A stretch of 64,000 bases of DNA from Patagioenas fasciata (lineage: Eukaryota > Chordata > Aves > Columbiformes > Columbidae). Under the pieces are notes generated by a model, which made no database searches, was not told the DNA's origin, and was given only the letters and a program-made list of their open reading frames with translations. The position numbers and the translations under genes are program-made. Where the stretch lies: positions 516,001-580,000 of the forward strand of contig NW_027288749.1 in assembly GCF_037038585.1 (NCBI RefSeq). Reading direction: 5' to 3'. Shown here one piece after another: positions 25,235-34,465 of the stretch; the first letter of the stretch is position 1; each line of letters begins with the position of its first letter.

Positions 25235-25405
25235 GTCCGAATAGTGACCTTCTAAGACAAAGTGGGGTCCTGGGATGTCACAATGGGCCCCAGTGACAAA
25301 GAGGGTCCCCATGGTGCCACAATGGGCCCTGGGAACAAAGAGGGGTCCCCTGAATGTCACAATGGTCCCTGGGGACAAGGGGGGTCCCACCCTGTAGTAA
25401 TGGGC
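25235..25405 (-). repeat. Right arm of inverted repeat around GC island 2
   Basis: Reverse complement of the left arm at 24400-24568. It includes the distinctive GTCCCACCCTGTA unit at 25385-25397, mirrored by ACAGGGTGGGAC at 24409-24420. It passes directly into reversed minisatellite B. Confidence 0.85.
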
Positions 25406-25928
25406 CCTGGGGACAAACTGGGGTCCTGGGATGTCACAATGGGCCCTGGGGACAAACGGGGTGCCCAGGATGTCATAATGGGCCCAGGGGACAAAGAGGA
25501 GTCCCCAGGATGTCACATTAGGCCCTGGGGGAAAGAGGGGTCCCCAGGATGTCACAATGGCCTCTGGGGACTATGAGGGGTCCTGGGACGTCACAATGGG
25601 TCCTGGGGATAAAGGAGGTCCCCAGGATGTCACAATAGACCCTGGGGACAAGGGGGGTCTCCAGGATGTCACAATGGGCACCTGAGACAAAGGGGGGGTC
25701 CCCATTGTGTCACAATGCATCCCCAGTGACAAGGGGGTTCCCCATGGTGTCACAATGGGCCTTGGGGACAATTGGGGGTCCTGGGATGTCACTATGGGCC
25801 CTGGGGACAAAGGGAGGTTGCCAGGATGTCACAATGGGCCCTGGGGACAATGAGGGGTTCTGGGACGGCACAATGGGCCCTGGGCACAACTGGGGGGTCC
25901 TTAATTGGGGGGTCCTTATGTGGGGGGT
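25250..25928 (-). repeat. Minisatellite B, reversed terminal block
   Basis: About 17 units of the 39 bp repeat, G-rich on the plus strand. The last are irregular (GGGGGGTCCTTAATTGGGGG) and break off at about 25928 against retroviral sequence. No target duplication is evident at that junction because only part of the ERV is present. Confidence 0.85.
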
Positions 25929-25930
25929 GA

Positions 25931-26618
25931 TGGTTAAAGTGTAAGTATGGAGAAGCTTGGCAGATTGATTATATTACACTTCCACAAACACGTCAAGGTA
26001 AGCGTTATGTACTTACAATGGTGGAAGCAACCACTGGATGGTTGGAAACATCTGCCGTACCTCATGCTACAGCCCGAAATACCATCTTGGGCCTTGAGAA
26101 GCAAGTCCTTTGGCGGCACGGTACGCCAGAAAGAATTGAATCAGACTATGGTATTCATTTCAAAAACAGTATTATAGATAATTGGGCCAAAGAACATGGT
26201 ATTGAGTGGGTGTATCATATTCCATATCATGCACCAGCCTCTGGGAAAATTGAAAGGTGCAATGGTTTGTTAAAAACTACACTAAAGGCACTGGGTGGTG
26301 GAACCTTTAAAAACTGGGATTCACATTTAGCAAAAGCCACTTGGTTGGGCAACACTAGGGGATCAACCAATCGAGCCGGGCCTGCCCAATCAGAAATTCT
26401 ATGGACTGTAGAAGGAGATAAAGTCCCTGTAGTACACATGAAAAATATGTTAGGATAGGCAGTCTGGGTTCCTCCTGCATCGGGCACAGGCAAAGCCCAT
26501 TCGTGGGATTGTTTTTGCCCAGGGACCTGGCAGCACCTGGTGGGTGATGCTTAAGGATGGAGAAGTTCGGTGTGTACCTCAAGGGGATTTGATTTTAGGT
26601 GAAAATACTCAATACTGA
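25931..26618 (+). pseudogene. pol: ERV integrase, C-terminal part, broken
   Basis: The integrase catalytic core reads in one frame from the left junction: Asp codon at 25967, second Asp at 26144 and Glu at 26252. The last two are separated by 35 residues, the DX35E spacing of retroviral integrases, so all three catalytic acids are present. The zinc-binding N-terminal domain is missing because the element starts mid-gene. The frame is stopped by TAG at 26456. The C-terminal domain sequence continues after it but shifts frame once near 26495, and the original end is a TGA at 26616. Missing start, nonsense codon and frameshift make it non-functional. The family assignment is secure; the exact ERV family is not. 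Confidence 0.85.
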
Positions 26619-26976
26619 ACTGCATGATGTGAATTGCCGCACTAACAATGTTTAATAAGTGTCTTTCAGATCAAGACAATGGTGATGAAACCAGCGCTGG
26701 CTTCTTCGAGTGGCGCCCGACACCTTCTTGGAAGTTGGTGTCCTTAACCCACCAACAGGGGTCATGAGATGCACTTGGACCATTTTCCCTGCCCTGGGAG
26801 ACTGTGGTGACAAAATGAACTTAATGAACTTTTCAAAGGATGGTCCACTGATTAATTACTCCTGTGTATATATGTACATATGTATATATATATATATATA
26901 TAGTAGTAGTGATTAATTAGATTGTATTGATAGATTGTATTGATAAGGTTTAAGTATTCAGTGAATGTCATATTAT
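26619..26976 (+). other. ERV 3' internal region without env
   Basis: Between the end of pol and the polypurine tract there is no env-like open frame. The small frame at 26710-26916 has no recognisable content. Either env was deleted, or the family lacks env as many intracellular ERVs do. Confidence 0.5.
26866..26903. repeat. TA-rich microsatellite
   Basis: Alternating TATA/TGTA dinucleotides (GTGTATATATGTACATATG, then an (AT)n run) inside the ERV 3' region. Confidence 0.9.
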
Positions 26977-26987
26977 AAGGGGTGGAA
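26977..26987 (+). other. ERV polypurine tract
   Basis: AAGGGGTGGAA, purine-rich apart from one T, directly abuts the LTR start. It is the expected plus-strand primer position for reverse transcription. Confidence 0.7.
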
Positions 26988-27646
26988 TGTCCTGGTTTTG
27001 TTAAAAACAAGTTTCTCTTTTAGTGAATTTGCCTGTCAGCTAAAGTCTTCATATTAGCTGCATTTTCCTGGAGAACCCGACACATGTTTTGGTTAAACCT
27101 AGCAAGGGAATGCAAACTTATTGATAAGCACGGATGGACATCTCGCGAGAGGGGCAACGAGAAACTGGTGATCGAGAGACTGACCAACGGTGTATAACAT
27201 TCCATTCACGTGAATACTTCATATAAAAGTGGGAGATCACGAGGATCTCAGCCCTTTGCCCTTTTTCCCTTTTTTCCTCATGGCTGACATTAGGAGAGGA
27301 CCTTGCTGGTCGTCCCTGCGAACTGAGGCCTAGTGAGAGACTGAATCCAGCTCCGGTTGGCTACAGAGTCTAATCCAGGACTTTGGGTGCTGGCTCTGCA
27401 GTTGCTGAGACTTACAAGATTGGTTTTGTATATTTTGTATTATTTTCTCTATTCTTATTAGTAGCATTAGTAAAACATCTTTAACTTTTCCAACTCTCTT
27501 CTCTCTGTCCTTCTTTCCCTCCCGATCGCCTGTCCTGAGTGGGAAGGGGGGAGAGGGAGGGGCAAAAGGGGGAAGTGGGGGGGAGAGGAGGTTAACAATA
27601 CATCTGCCAGGGTTTGATTGTCACCCCGCAATCCTAACCCTCGACA
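26988..27646 (+). repeat. ERV long terminal repeat (659 bp)
   Basis: Starts TGTCCTGG and ends CTCGACA, so the termini form the inverted pair TGTC...GACA with TG/CA ends. It is preceded by the polypurine tract and followed by a primer-binding site. Inside are a TATA box (TATAAAAG, 27222-27229), which would place the transcription start near 27250, and a variant poly(A) signal AGTAAA (27469-27474). A G-rich run lies at 27540-27595. No second copy of this LTR was seen in the window, so its age cannot be estimated from LTR divergence. Confidence 0.8.
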
Positions 27647-27652
27647 GATAAT

Positions 27653-27670
27653 TGGCGCCCAACGTGGGGC
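27653..27670 (+). other. ERV primer-binding site, lysine tRNA type
   Basis: TGGCGCCCAACGTGGGGC, six bases after the LTR, matches the 3' end complement of tRNA-Lys(1,2) as used by several retroviruses. Its presence fixes this side of the LTR as a 5' LTR context. Confidence 0.85.
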
Positions 27671-27854
27671 AAGAGAAGGGGGTAAATTTGGAGATTTTTG
27701 GCTTTTCTACTGCTCTGACGTACCTTCCAATTTTCTTGGCACGGTGCCAACTCATAGAGTTGTGATACTCGCGCGTGGGTTTGCTTTGGATATTATTTAG
27801 TGGTATTAAGGCAAAGTGAATTACATTGATTTAAAGATGTTATGGCAAAAGTTG
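27671..27854 (+). other. ERV untranslated leader, truncated
   Basis: About 180 bp after the primer-binding site without a gag start that can be supported. It is interrupted at 27855 by the CR1 3' end. The rest of the provirus does not resume on the far side of the CR1. Confidence 0.6.
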
Positions 27855-27864
27855 TATCACAGTA

Positions 27865-28195
27865 TCACAGTATGTTTGGGATTGGAAGGGACCTCAAAAG
27901 ATCATCTAGTCCAATCCCCCTGCTGGAGCAGGAACGCCTAGGTGAGGTCGCACAGGAATGTGTCCAGGCGGGTTTGAATGTCTCCAGGGAAGGAGACTCC
28001 ACAACCCCCCTGGGCAGCCTGTTCCAGTGCTCTGTTACCCTCACTGAGAAGAAGTTCTTTCTCAAATTTAAGTGGAACCTCTTGTGTTCCAGCTTGATCC
28101 CATTGCCCCTTGTCCTATCATTGTTTGCCACTGAGAAGAGCCTGACTCCGTCCTCGTGGCACTCACCCTTTATATATTTATAAACATTAATAAGG
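27865..28195 (-). pseudogene. CR1 ORF2 C-terminal tail and 3' UTR, out of frame
   Basis: Translation in a frame other than that of the main ORF2 gives [14 protein letters not shown] and [19 protein letters not shown], the conserved C-terminal tail of CR1 ORF2. It is separated from the main frame by a small deletion at the LFSLE site (about 28198-28220). The tail passes into the 3' UTR and terminal octamers. Confidence 0.75.
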
Positions 28196-30925
28196 TCACC
28201 CCTCAGTCTCCTCCAAACTAAAGAGCCCCAGCTCCCTCAGCCTTTCTTCATAAGGGAGATGCTCCACTCCCTTAATCATCTTTGTTGCCCTACGCTGGAC
28301 CCTCTCCAGCAGTTCCCTGTCTTTCTGGAACTGAGGGGCCCAGAACTGGACACAATATTCCAGATGGGGTCTCACCAGGGTGGAGTAGAGGGGAAGGAGG
28401 ACCTCTCTCGATCTGCTGACCACCCCCCTTGTAATACACCCAAGGATGCCATTGGCCTTCCTGGCCACAAGGGCCCAGTGCTGGCTCATGGTCATCCTGT
28501 TGTCCACCAGGACCCCCAGGTCCCTTTCCCCTACACTGCTCTCTAATAGGTCATGCCCCAACCTATACTGGAACTTGGGATTGTTCCTGCCCAGATGCAG
28601 GACTCTACACTTTCCCTTGTTAAATTCCATCAGGTTATCCCCCGCCCAACTCTCCAGCCTGTCCAGGTCCCGCTGGATGGCGGCACAGCCTTCTGGTGTG
28701 TCAGCCACTCCTCCCAGCTTAGTGTCATCAGCAAACTTGCTGATAGTACACTCAATTCCCTCCTCTAAATCGTTAATGGATATATTGAATAACATTGGCC
28801 CCAGTACTGACCCCTGAGGCACTCCACTAGATACTGGCCTCCAACTGGACTCCGCACCATTGACCACCACTCTCTGGCTTCTCTCATTAAGCCAGTTTGC
28901 AACCCACCTCACTACTCTATTGTCGAGACCACACCTCCTCAATTTAGCTGTGAGGATGCTGTGAGGGACTGTGTCAAAGGCTTTACTGAAGTCAAGGTAG
29001 ACCACATCCACCGCTCTGCCATCATCCATCCACCTTGGTACATTCTCATAAAAGGCTATGAGGTTGGTCAAGCATGACTTACCCTTGGTAAAGCCATGCT
29101 GACTGCCCCTAATGACCCTCTTATCCCTGATGTGCCTTGAGATGGCACCAAGGATAAGCTGTTCCATTACTTTCCCAGGGACAGAGGTGAGGCTGACTGG
29201 TCTATAATTACCCGGGTCCTCCTTCTTGCCCTTTTTAAAGACTGGAGTGACATTTGCTTTCCTCCAATCCTCGGGCACCTCTCCCGTTTCCCAAGACTTG
29301 GCAAAAATGATGGATAGCGGTCTAGCAATGACTTCAGCCAGCTCCCTCAGCACCCGCGGATGCATCCCATCTGGACCCATGGATTTATGGATGTCCAGAC
29401 TACTTAATTGTTCCCTAACCCAGTCCTCATCGACTAAAGCAAACTCCTCCATTAACCTGGCTTCATCCGGGGTCTCAGGGGTACAGGGTTCCCCAGGACA
29501 GCCTCCAGCAGAGTAGACAGAGACAAAGGCGGCATTCAGCAATTCTGCCTTCTCTGTGTCTTCTGCCACCAGGGCACCCACCTCGTTCATCAGTGGGCCT
29601 ACATTGCCTCTGGTATTAGTTTTATCTGCTATGTATTTGAAAAAGTTCTTCTTGCTGTCCTTGACCCCTCTCACCAGCTGTAATTCTAAGGAGGCCTTGG
29701 CTACCCTAGCTGCCTTCCTGCATCCTCTATCAGCAGCCTTATATTCCTCCCAAGTGGCCAGTCCCTGCTTCCATGACCTATAAACTCGCCTCTTCTGCTT
29801 GAGCATACCCAACAGATCCCTATTCAACCACGCAGGCCTTCTGACTCCCTTCCTCGACTTCCTACGTGTGGGGATGCTCTGATCCTGAGCATGGAAGAAG
29901 CAATCTCTGAATGCAATCCAGCTCTCTTGGGCCCCTTTTCCTTCAAGCAGTCTTGCCCATGGGATTTCCCCCAGCAATTGCTTGAAAAGGCCGAAATTAG
30001 CCCTGCCAAAGTCCAGGGTTGCAATTCTACTTGCTATTCTGTTCCTGCCACACGAGATGCTGAACTCCACCATCTCGTGGTCACTGCAACCCAGGCAGCC
30101 CTCGACCTTTACTGCTTCGACCAGACCCTCTTTGTTAGTGAGGATGAGATCCAGCAGTGTACCTCTCCTGGTGGGCTCCTCCACCATCTGCATGAGGAAG
30201 TTATCATCAATGCACTGGAGGAACCTCCTGGACTGTGGCTGGCTGGCTGAATGGTCCTTCCAGCAAACATCAGGGAAGTTAAAATCACCCACAACAACCA
30301 GGGCCTGTGACTGTGAGGCCACTCTCAGCTGCGCATAGAAGGCCTCATCAACTTCCTCAGTCTGATCTGGTGGCCTGTAATAGACACCTACAACAGTATC
30401 ACCCCTGCCAGCCTGTCCCTTGATCCTGACCCATACACTCTCAACTCGTTCCTCATCCGCTCCTGGGCAGAATTTAGTACATTGCAGTTGCTCTCTCACA
30501 TAGAGAACAACTCCACCACCACGCCTGGCTGGCCTGTCTTTCCTGAAAAGGGCGTAGCCATCCATGACCACATTCCAGTCATGTGAACTGTCCCACCACG
30601 TTTCTGTAATTGCCACCAGATCATAATCTCCCGACCGAACATAGGATTCTAACTCCTCCTGCTTATTCCCCATGCTGCGCGCATTGGTGTACAGGCATTT
30701 CAGGGAGGGAGCAGAGCACACCAATTTCTCCCTAGGGGCACAGGAGGCCACCCGGTCCTCATCTGTTTTAGAATGCTGCCCCACTGGGGCAAGCCCAACT
30801 ACAAACCCATCCCCCTTCGAGCCTAGTTTAAAGCTCTCCAAATGAGCCCAGCTAATTCCTGCCCCAGCATCCTTTTGCCTCTGCGAGATAAGCCTTTCCC
30901 GCGTAACACTGTCCGGACTGGAGTC
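28196..30925 (-). CDS. CR1 ORF2: endonuclease-reverse transcriptase, partial
   Basis: An 881-residue frame counted from an in-frame TTG at 30841; upstream it stays open to 30925 with no ATG before the endonuclease, so the native start is probably lost. Residues ~48-260 form an APE-type endonuclease that nicks target DNA: NARS (53-56), catalytic Glu in ITETWW (80), GDFNFP (185-190) and SDH (253-255). Residues ~520-760 are the reverse transcriptase: NYRPVSL (545-551), DFSKAFD with catalytic Asp617, [10 protein letters not shown] (673-682) and FADD (703-706) with the Asp pair. All visible catalytic residues are kept. The frame ends at LFSLEETEG followed by TGA; the family tail continues in another frame at 27865-28131. 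Together these proteins carry out target-primed reverse transcription in the nucleus. Confidence 0.9.
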   Translation of the reverse strand, partial: DSSPDSVTRERLISQRQKDAGAGISWAHLESFKLGSKGDGFVVGLAPVGQHSKTDEDRVASCAPREKLVCSAPSLKCLYTNARSMGNKQEELESYVRSGDYDLVAITETWWDSSHDWNVVMDGYALFRKDRPARRGGGVVLYVREQLQCTKFCPGADEERVESVWVRIKGQAGRGDTVVGVYYRPPDQTEEVDEAFYAQLRVASQSQALVVVGDFNFPDVCWKDHSASQPQSRRFLQCIDDNFLMQMVEEPTRRGTLLDLILTNKEGLVEAVKVEGCLGCSDHEMVEFSISCGRNRIASRIATLDFGRANFGLFKQLLGEIPWARLLEGKGAQESWIAFRDCFFHAQDQSIPTRRKSRKGVRRPAWLNRDLLGMLKQKRRVYRSWKQGLATWEEYKAADRGCRKAARVAKASLELQLVRGVKDSKKNFFKYIADKTNTRGNVGPLMNEVGALVAEDTEKAELLNAAFVSVYSAGGCPGEPCTPETPDEARLMEEFALVDEDWVREQLSSLDIHKSMGPDGMHPRVLRELAEVIARPLSIIFAKSWETGEVPEDWRKANVTPVFKKGKKEDPGNYRPVSLTSVPGKVMEQLILGAISRHIRDKRVIRGSQHGFTKGKSCLTNLIAFYENVPRWMDDGRAVDVVYLDFSKAFDTVPHSILTAKLRRCGLDNRVVRWVANWLNERSQRVVVNGAESSWRPVSSGVPQGSVLGPMLFNISINDLEEGIECTISKFADDTKLGGVADTPEGCAAIQRDLDRLESWAGDNLMEFNKGKCRVLHLGRNNPKFQYRLGHDLLESSVGERDLGVLVDNRMTMSQHWALVARKANGILGCITRGVVSRSREVLLPLYSTLVRPHLEYCVQFWAPQFQKDRELLERVQRRATKMIKGVEHLPYEERLRELGLFSLEETEG

Positions 30926-31730
30926 TTAAAAAACCACCCACCTGATGACATCATTTCAAGAGCAACAGCAGCAATTTGCAGAATTCAGCTTCTTTGGGGA
31001 ACTCAGAAATTGCTGAGCTGACACCAAGTCCTGCTGTGTCCCTGTCACCCGCAGAGTGCCCGCATCCTCACCATGGTAGCGGGCATTGTGACAAAGGTTC
31101 TATGTCAGCTGGGTGTGGCAGCCGAGTGCCCCCTAGGGGAGGCAGAGCCTGTCAGCCCCGGGCCTGTCACTGCCTGCTGTCTCCCCCCTCAGCAGCGAGG
31201 CCTCTGAAAAGTTTCCAAAACATCCCCAGACTTGGGTCCAGCATGGCCAAAAGTCTCCAAGAGACAAGTCGGAAAGAAGGATATGGAACAAAGGGAGAAA
31301 GCGAAGGGAGCAAGCCAAAGGGAGGGAAGAGGAAAATCTAGTGCCGGGCTGCAGGACTGAAATGGAGGAATGGAAAGACAAAAGCCAGGAAGCAGGAGAG
31401 TTTGAGAAAAGGAGAGAGGAAAGAAGAGACATGAAGCCAGACGAGGGGTTAGTGAGAGAGGCTGGCACAGAGAACAGGATGAGAAGGAAACAAGGTAAGG
31501 CAAAATACGCCAAAGGACGTTTCCTTGATTTATATTTTCTACCAAATTCATCTGGAGACGAGGAGGAAAGCCATCAGATCTGATGGATTAGGCCCAATCA
31601 AAAACCCCGGCTACTTGAGACACTTAGACTAAGCCTAAAATGCAAAGATTTCGTCATAAGGATGGTTTTTAAACTCTACTTCCACAATCTGCTGGCAGTA
31701 CAAAAGAATAAGCGGCAGATCTACTTAGGC

Positions 31731-31837
31731 TGAGTCACGGTGCTTTGCTCCTAAGACCATGCATACCATAGGAATATTTCAGCATTTCTGCTCTGGTTTT
31801 CAGTGTATTACACCAAAACACCCACCTGATGACGTCA
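31731..31837 (+). promoter_or_regulatory. AP-1/NF-E2-like and CRE sites of a macrosatellite unit (reference copy)
   Basis: GGCTGAGTCACGG (TGAGTCA at 31731-31737) fits AP-1 and the NF-E2/antioxidant element core GCNNNGTCAY. About 100 bp later is a palindromic CRE, TGACGTCA (31830-31837). The TGAGTCAC is present in nearly all units. The CRE is perfect in about 15 units; in most others it is TGACATCA, a single CpG decay step, and in one it is TAATGTCA (near 58344). Function is inferred from motif alone. Confidence 0.45.
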
Positions 31838-34443
31838 TTGCAACAGCAACAGCAGCAATTTGCAGAATTCAGCTTCTTTGGGGAACTGAGAAATTGCTGA
31901 GCTGACACCAAGTCCTGCTGTGTCCTTGTGACCCGCAGAGTGCCCGCATCCTCACCACGGTAGCGGGCATTGTGACAAAGGTTCTATGTCAGCTGGGTGT
32001 GGCAGCCGAACGCCCCCTAGGGGAGGGGGAGCCTGTCAGCCCCAGGCCTGTCACTGCCTGCTGTCCCCGCTGTCACCAGCGAGGCCTCGGAAAAGTTTAC
32101 AAAACATCCCCAGACTTGGGTCCAGCGTGGCCAAAAGTCTCCAAAAGACAAGTCGGAAAAAAGGATATGGAACAGAGGGAGAAAGCGAAGAGAGCAAGTC
32201 AAAGGGAGGAAAGAGGAAAATCTAGTGCTGGGTTGCAGGTCTGAAATGGAGGAATGGAAAGATAAAAGCCAGGAAGCAGGAGAGTTTGAGAAAAGGAGAG
32301 AGGAAAGAAGAGACATGCAGCCAGACGAGGGCTTAGTGAGAGAGGCTGGGACAGAGAACAGGATGAGAAGGAAATAAGGCAAGGCAAGGCTGGGCCAAAG
32401 GACGTTTCCTTGCTTTATATTTTCTACCACATTCATCTGGAGACGAGGAGGAAAGCCATCAGACCTGATGGATTAGGCCCAATCAAAAACCCCGGCTACT
32501 TGAGACACTTAGACTAAGCCTAAAATGCAAAGATCTCTCCATAAGGATGGGTTTTCTACTCTACTTCCACAATCTGCTGGGACTACAAAAGAATAAGCGG
32601 CAGATCTACTTAGGCTGAGTCACGGTGCTTTGCTCCTAAGACCATGCATACCATGGGAATACTTCAGCATTTCTGCTCTGGTTTTCAGTGTATTACACCA
32701 AAACACCCACCTGATGACATCATTTCAAGAGAAGCAGCAGCAATTTGCAGAATTCAGCTTCTTTGGGGAACTGAGAAATTGCTGAGCTGACACCAAGTCC
32801 CGCTGTGTCCCTGTCACCCGCAGAGTGCCCGCATCCTCACCACGGTAGCGGGCATTGTGACAAAGGTTCTATGTCAGCTGGGTGTGGCAGCCGAGCGCCC
32901 CATAGCGGAGGGGGAGCCTGTCAGCCCCGGGCCTGTCACTGCCTGCTGTCTCCCCCCTCAGCAGCGAGGCCTCTGAAAAGTTTCCAAAACATACCCAGAC
33001 TGGGGTCCAGCATGGCCAAAAGTCTCCAAGAGACAAGTCGGAAAGAAGGATATGGAACAAAGGGAGAAAGCGAAGGGAGCAAGCCAAAGGGAGGGAAGAG
33101 GAAAATCTAGTGCCGGGCTGCAGGACTGAAATGGAGGAATGGAAAGACAAAAGCCAGGAAGCAGGAGAGTTTGAGAAAAGGAGAGAGGAAAGAAGAGACA
33201 TGCAGCCAGACGAGGGGTCAGTGAGAGAGGCTGGGACAGAGAACAGGATGAGAAGGAAATAAGGCAAGGCAAGGCTGGGCCAAAGGACGTTTCCTTGCTT
33301 TATATTTTCTACCACATTCATCTAGAGACGAGGAGGAAAGCCATCAGACCTGATGGATTAGGCCCAATCAAAAACCCCGGCTACTTGAAACACTTAGACT
33401 AAGCCTAAAATGCAAAGATCTCTCCATAAGGATGGTTTTTGTACTCTACTTCCACAATCTGCTGGCAGTACAAAAGAATAAGCGGCAGATCTACTTAGGC
33501 TGAGTCACGGTGCTTTGCTCCTAAGACCATGCATACCACGGGAATATTTCAGCATTTCTGCTCTGGTTTTCAGTGTATTACACCAAAACACCCACCTGAT
33601 GACGTCATTTCAAGAGCAACAGCAGCAATTTGCAGAATTCAGCTTCTTTGGGGAACTCAGAAATTGCTGAGCTGACACCAAGTCCTGCTGTGTCCCTGTC
33701 ACCCGCAGAGTGCCCGCATCCTCACCACGGTAGCGGGCATTGTGACAAAGGTTCTATGTCAGCTGGGTGTGGCAGCCGAGCGCCCCCTAGAGGAAGGGGA
33801 GCCTGTCAGCCCCTGGCCTGTCACTGCCTGCTGTCCCCCCTGTCACCAGCGAGGCCTCGGAAAAGTTTCCAAAACATCCCCAGACTTGGGTCCAGCGTGG
33901 CCAAAAGTCTCCAAGAGACAAGTCGGAAAGAAGGATATGGAACAGAGGGAGAAAGCGAAGAGAGCAAGTCAAAGGGAGGGAAGAGGAAAATCTAGTGCCG
34001 GGTTGCAGTACTGAAATGGAGGAATGGAAAGACAAAAGCCAGGAAGCAGGAGAGTTTGAGAAAAGGAGAGAGGAAAGAAGAGACATGCAGCCAGACAAGG
34101 GGTCAGTGAGAGAGGCTGGGACAGAGAACAGGATGAGAAAGAAATAAGGCAAGGCAAGGCTGGGCCAAAGGACGTTTCCTTGCTTTATATTTTCTACCAC
34201 ATTCATCTGGAGACGAGGAGGAAAGCCATCAGACCTGATGGATTAGGCCCAATCAAAAACCCCGGCTACTTGAGACACTTAGCCTAAAATGCAAAGATCT
34301 CTCCATAAAGATGGGTTTTATACTCTACTTCTACAATCTGCTGGCAGTACAAAAGAATAAGCGGCAGATCTCCTTAGGCTGAGTCACGGTGCTTTGCTCC
34401 TAAGACCATGCATACCATGGGAATATTTCAGCATTTCTGCTCT

Positions 34444-34465
34444 TGGTGTAATACACTGAAAACCA
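34444..34465 (-). repeat. 22 bp micro-inversion, macrosatellite copy 5
   Basis: Other units read TGCTC-TGGTTTTCAGTGTATTACA-CCA at this place. Here the same 22 bases stand as their reverse complement (TGGTGTAATACACTG...). The segment begins TGGT and ends ACCA, so its ends are a 4 bp inverted repeat. The same change occurs at 37978-37999 and 40632-40653. Confidence 0.9.

Larger units (their letters stand above)
25931..27854 (+). mobile_element. Endogenous retrovirus remnant in the order IN - LTR - PBS
   Basis: A fragment of an avian ERV that starts inside the integrase region of pol. It runs through a short 3' non-coding part and polypurine tract into one full LTR, then a primer-binding site and leader that are cut off by the CR1 element. 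No gag, protease, reverse transcriptase or env is seen. A lone LTR with internal sequence on both sides is not a normal provirus. It suggests two tandem proviruses sharing an LTR after recombination, or a circularly permuted copy. The lysine-tRNA primer site and pol style suggest a class II (beta-like) ERV; that class call is an inference. Confidence 0.85.
27855..30928 (-). mobile_element. CR1 LINE retrotransposon, 5'-truncated
   Basis: About 3.07 kb of CR1 on the minus strand. The 3' end is at 27855 with two ATACTGTG-type octamers, the short tandem repeats that end CR1 elements instead of poly(A). Next come a 3' UTR/ORF2 tail and an almost uninterrupted ORF2. The 5' end is cut at about 30928, so ORF1 and the 5' UTR are missing, as is usual after incomplete reverse transcription. 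The left flank is the ERV leader and the right flank is the 885 bp macrosatellite. Confidence 0.95.

Noticed and set aside
4619..25928. Possible relation of the 39 bp repeat to the ~41 bp CNM-type satellites of bird microchromosomes
   Set aside because: The period is close, but the T- and A-tracts I associate with the CNM family are absent and the composition is different.
26711..26724. A second primer-binding-site-like TGGCGCCCGACACC
   Set aside because: Only the first ten bases fit a lysine-tRNA site, and it does not follow an LTR end. It lies in the ERV 3' region, so it is probably chance.
26710..26916. A 68-codon frame as a possible env or accessory remnant of the ERV
   Set aside because: It runs into a TA microsatellite and shows no signal peptide, glycosylation pattern or conserved motif.
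28259..30338. Plus-strand frames of 70-125 codons across the CR1 element
   Set aside because: They are antisense shadows of the CR1 ORF2 and overlap it completely.
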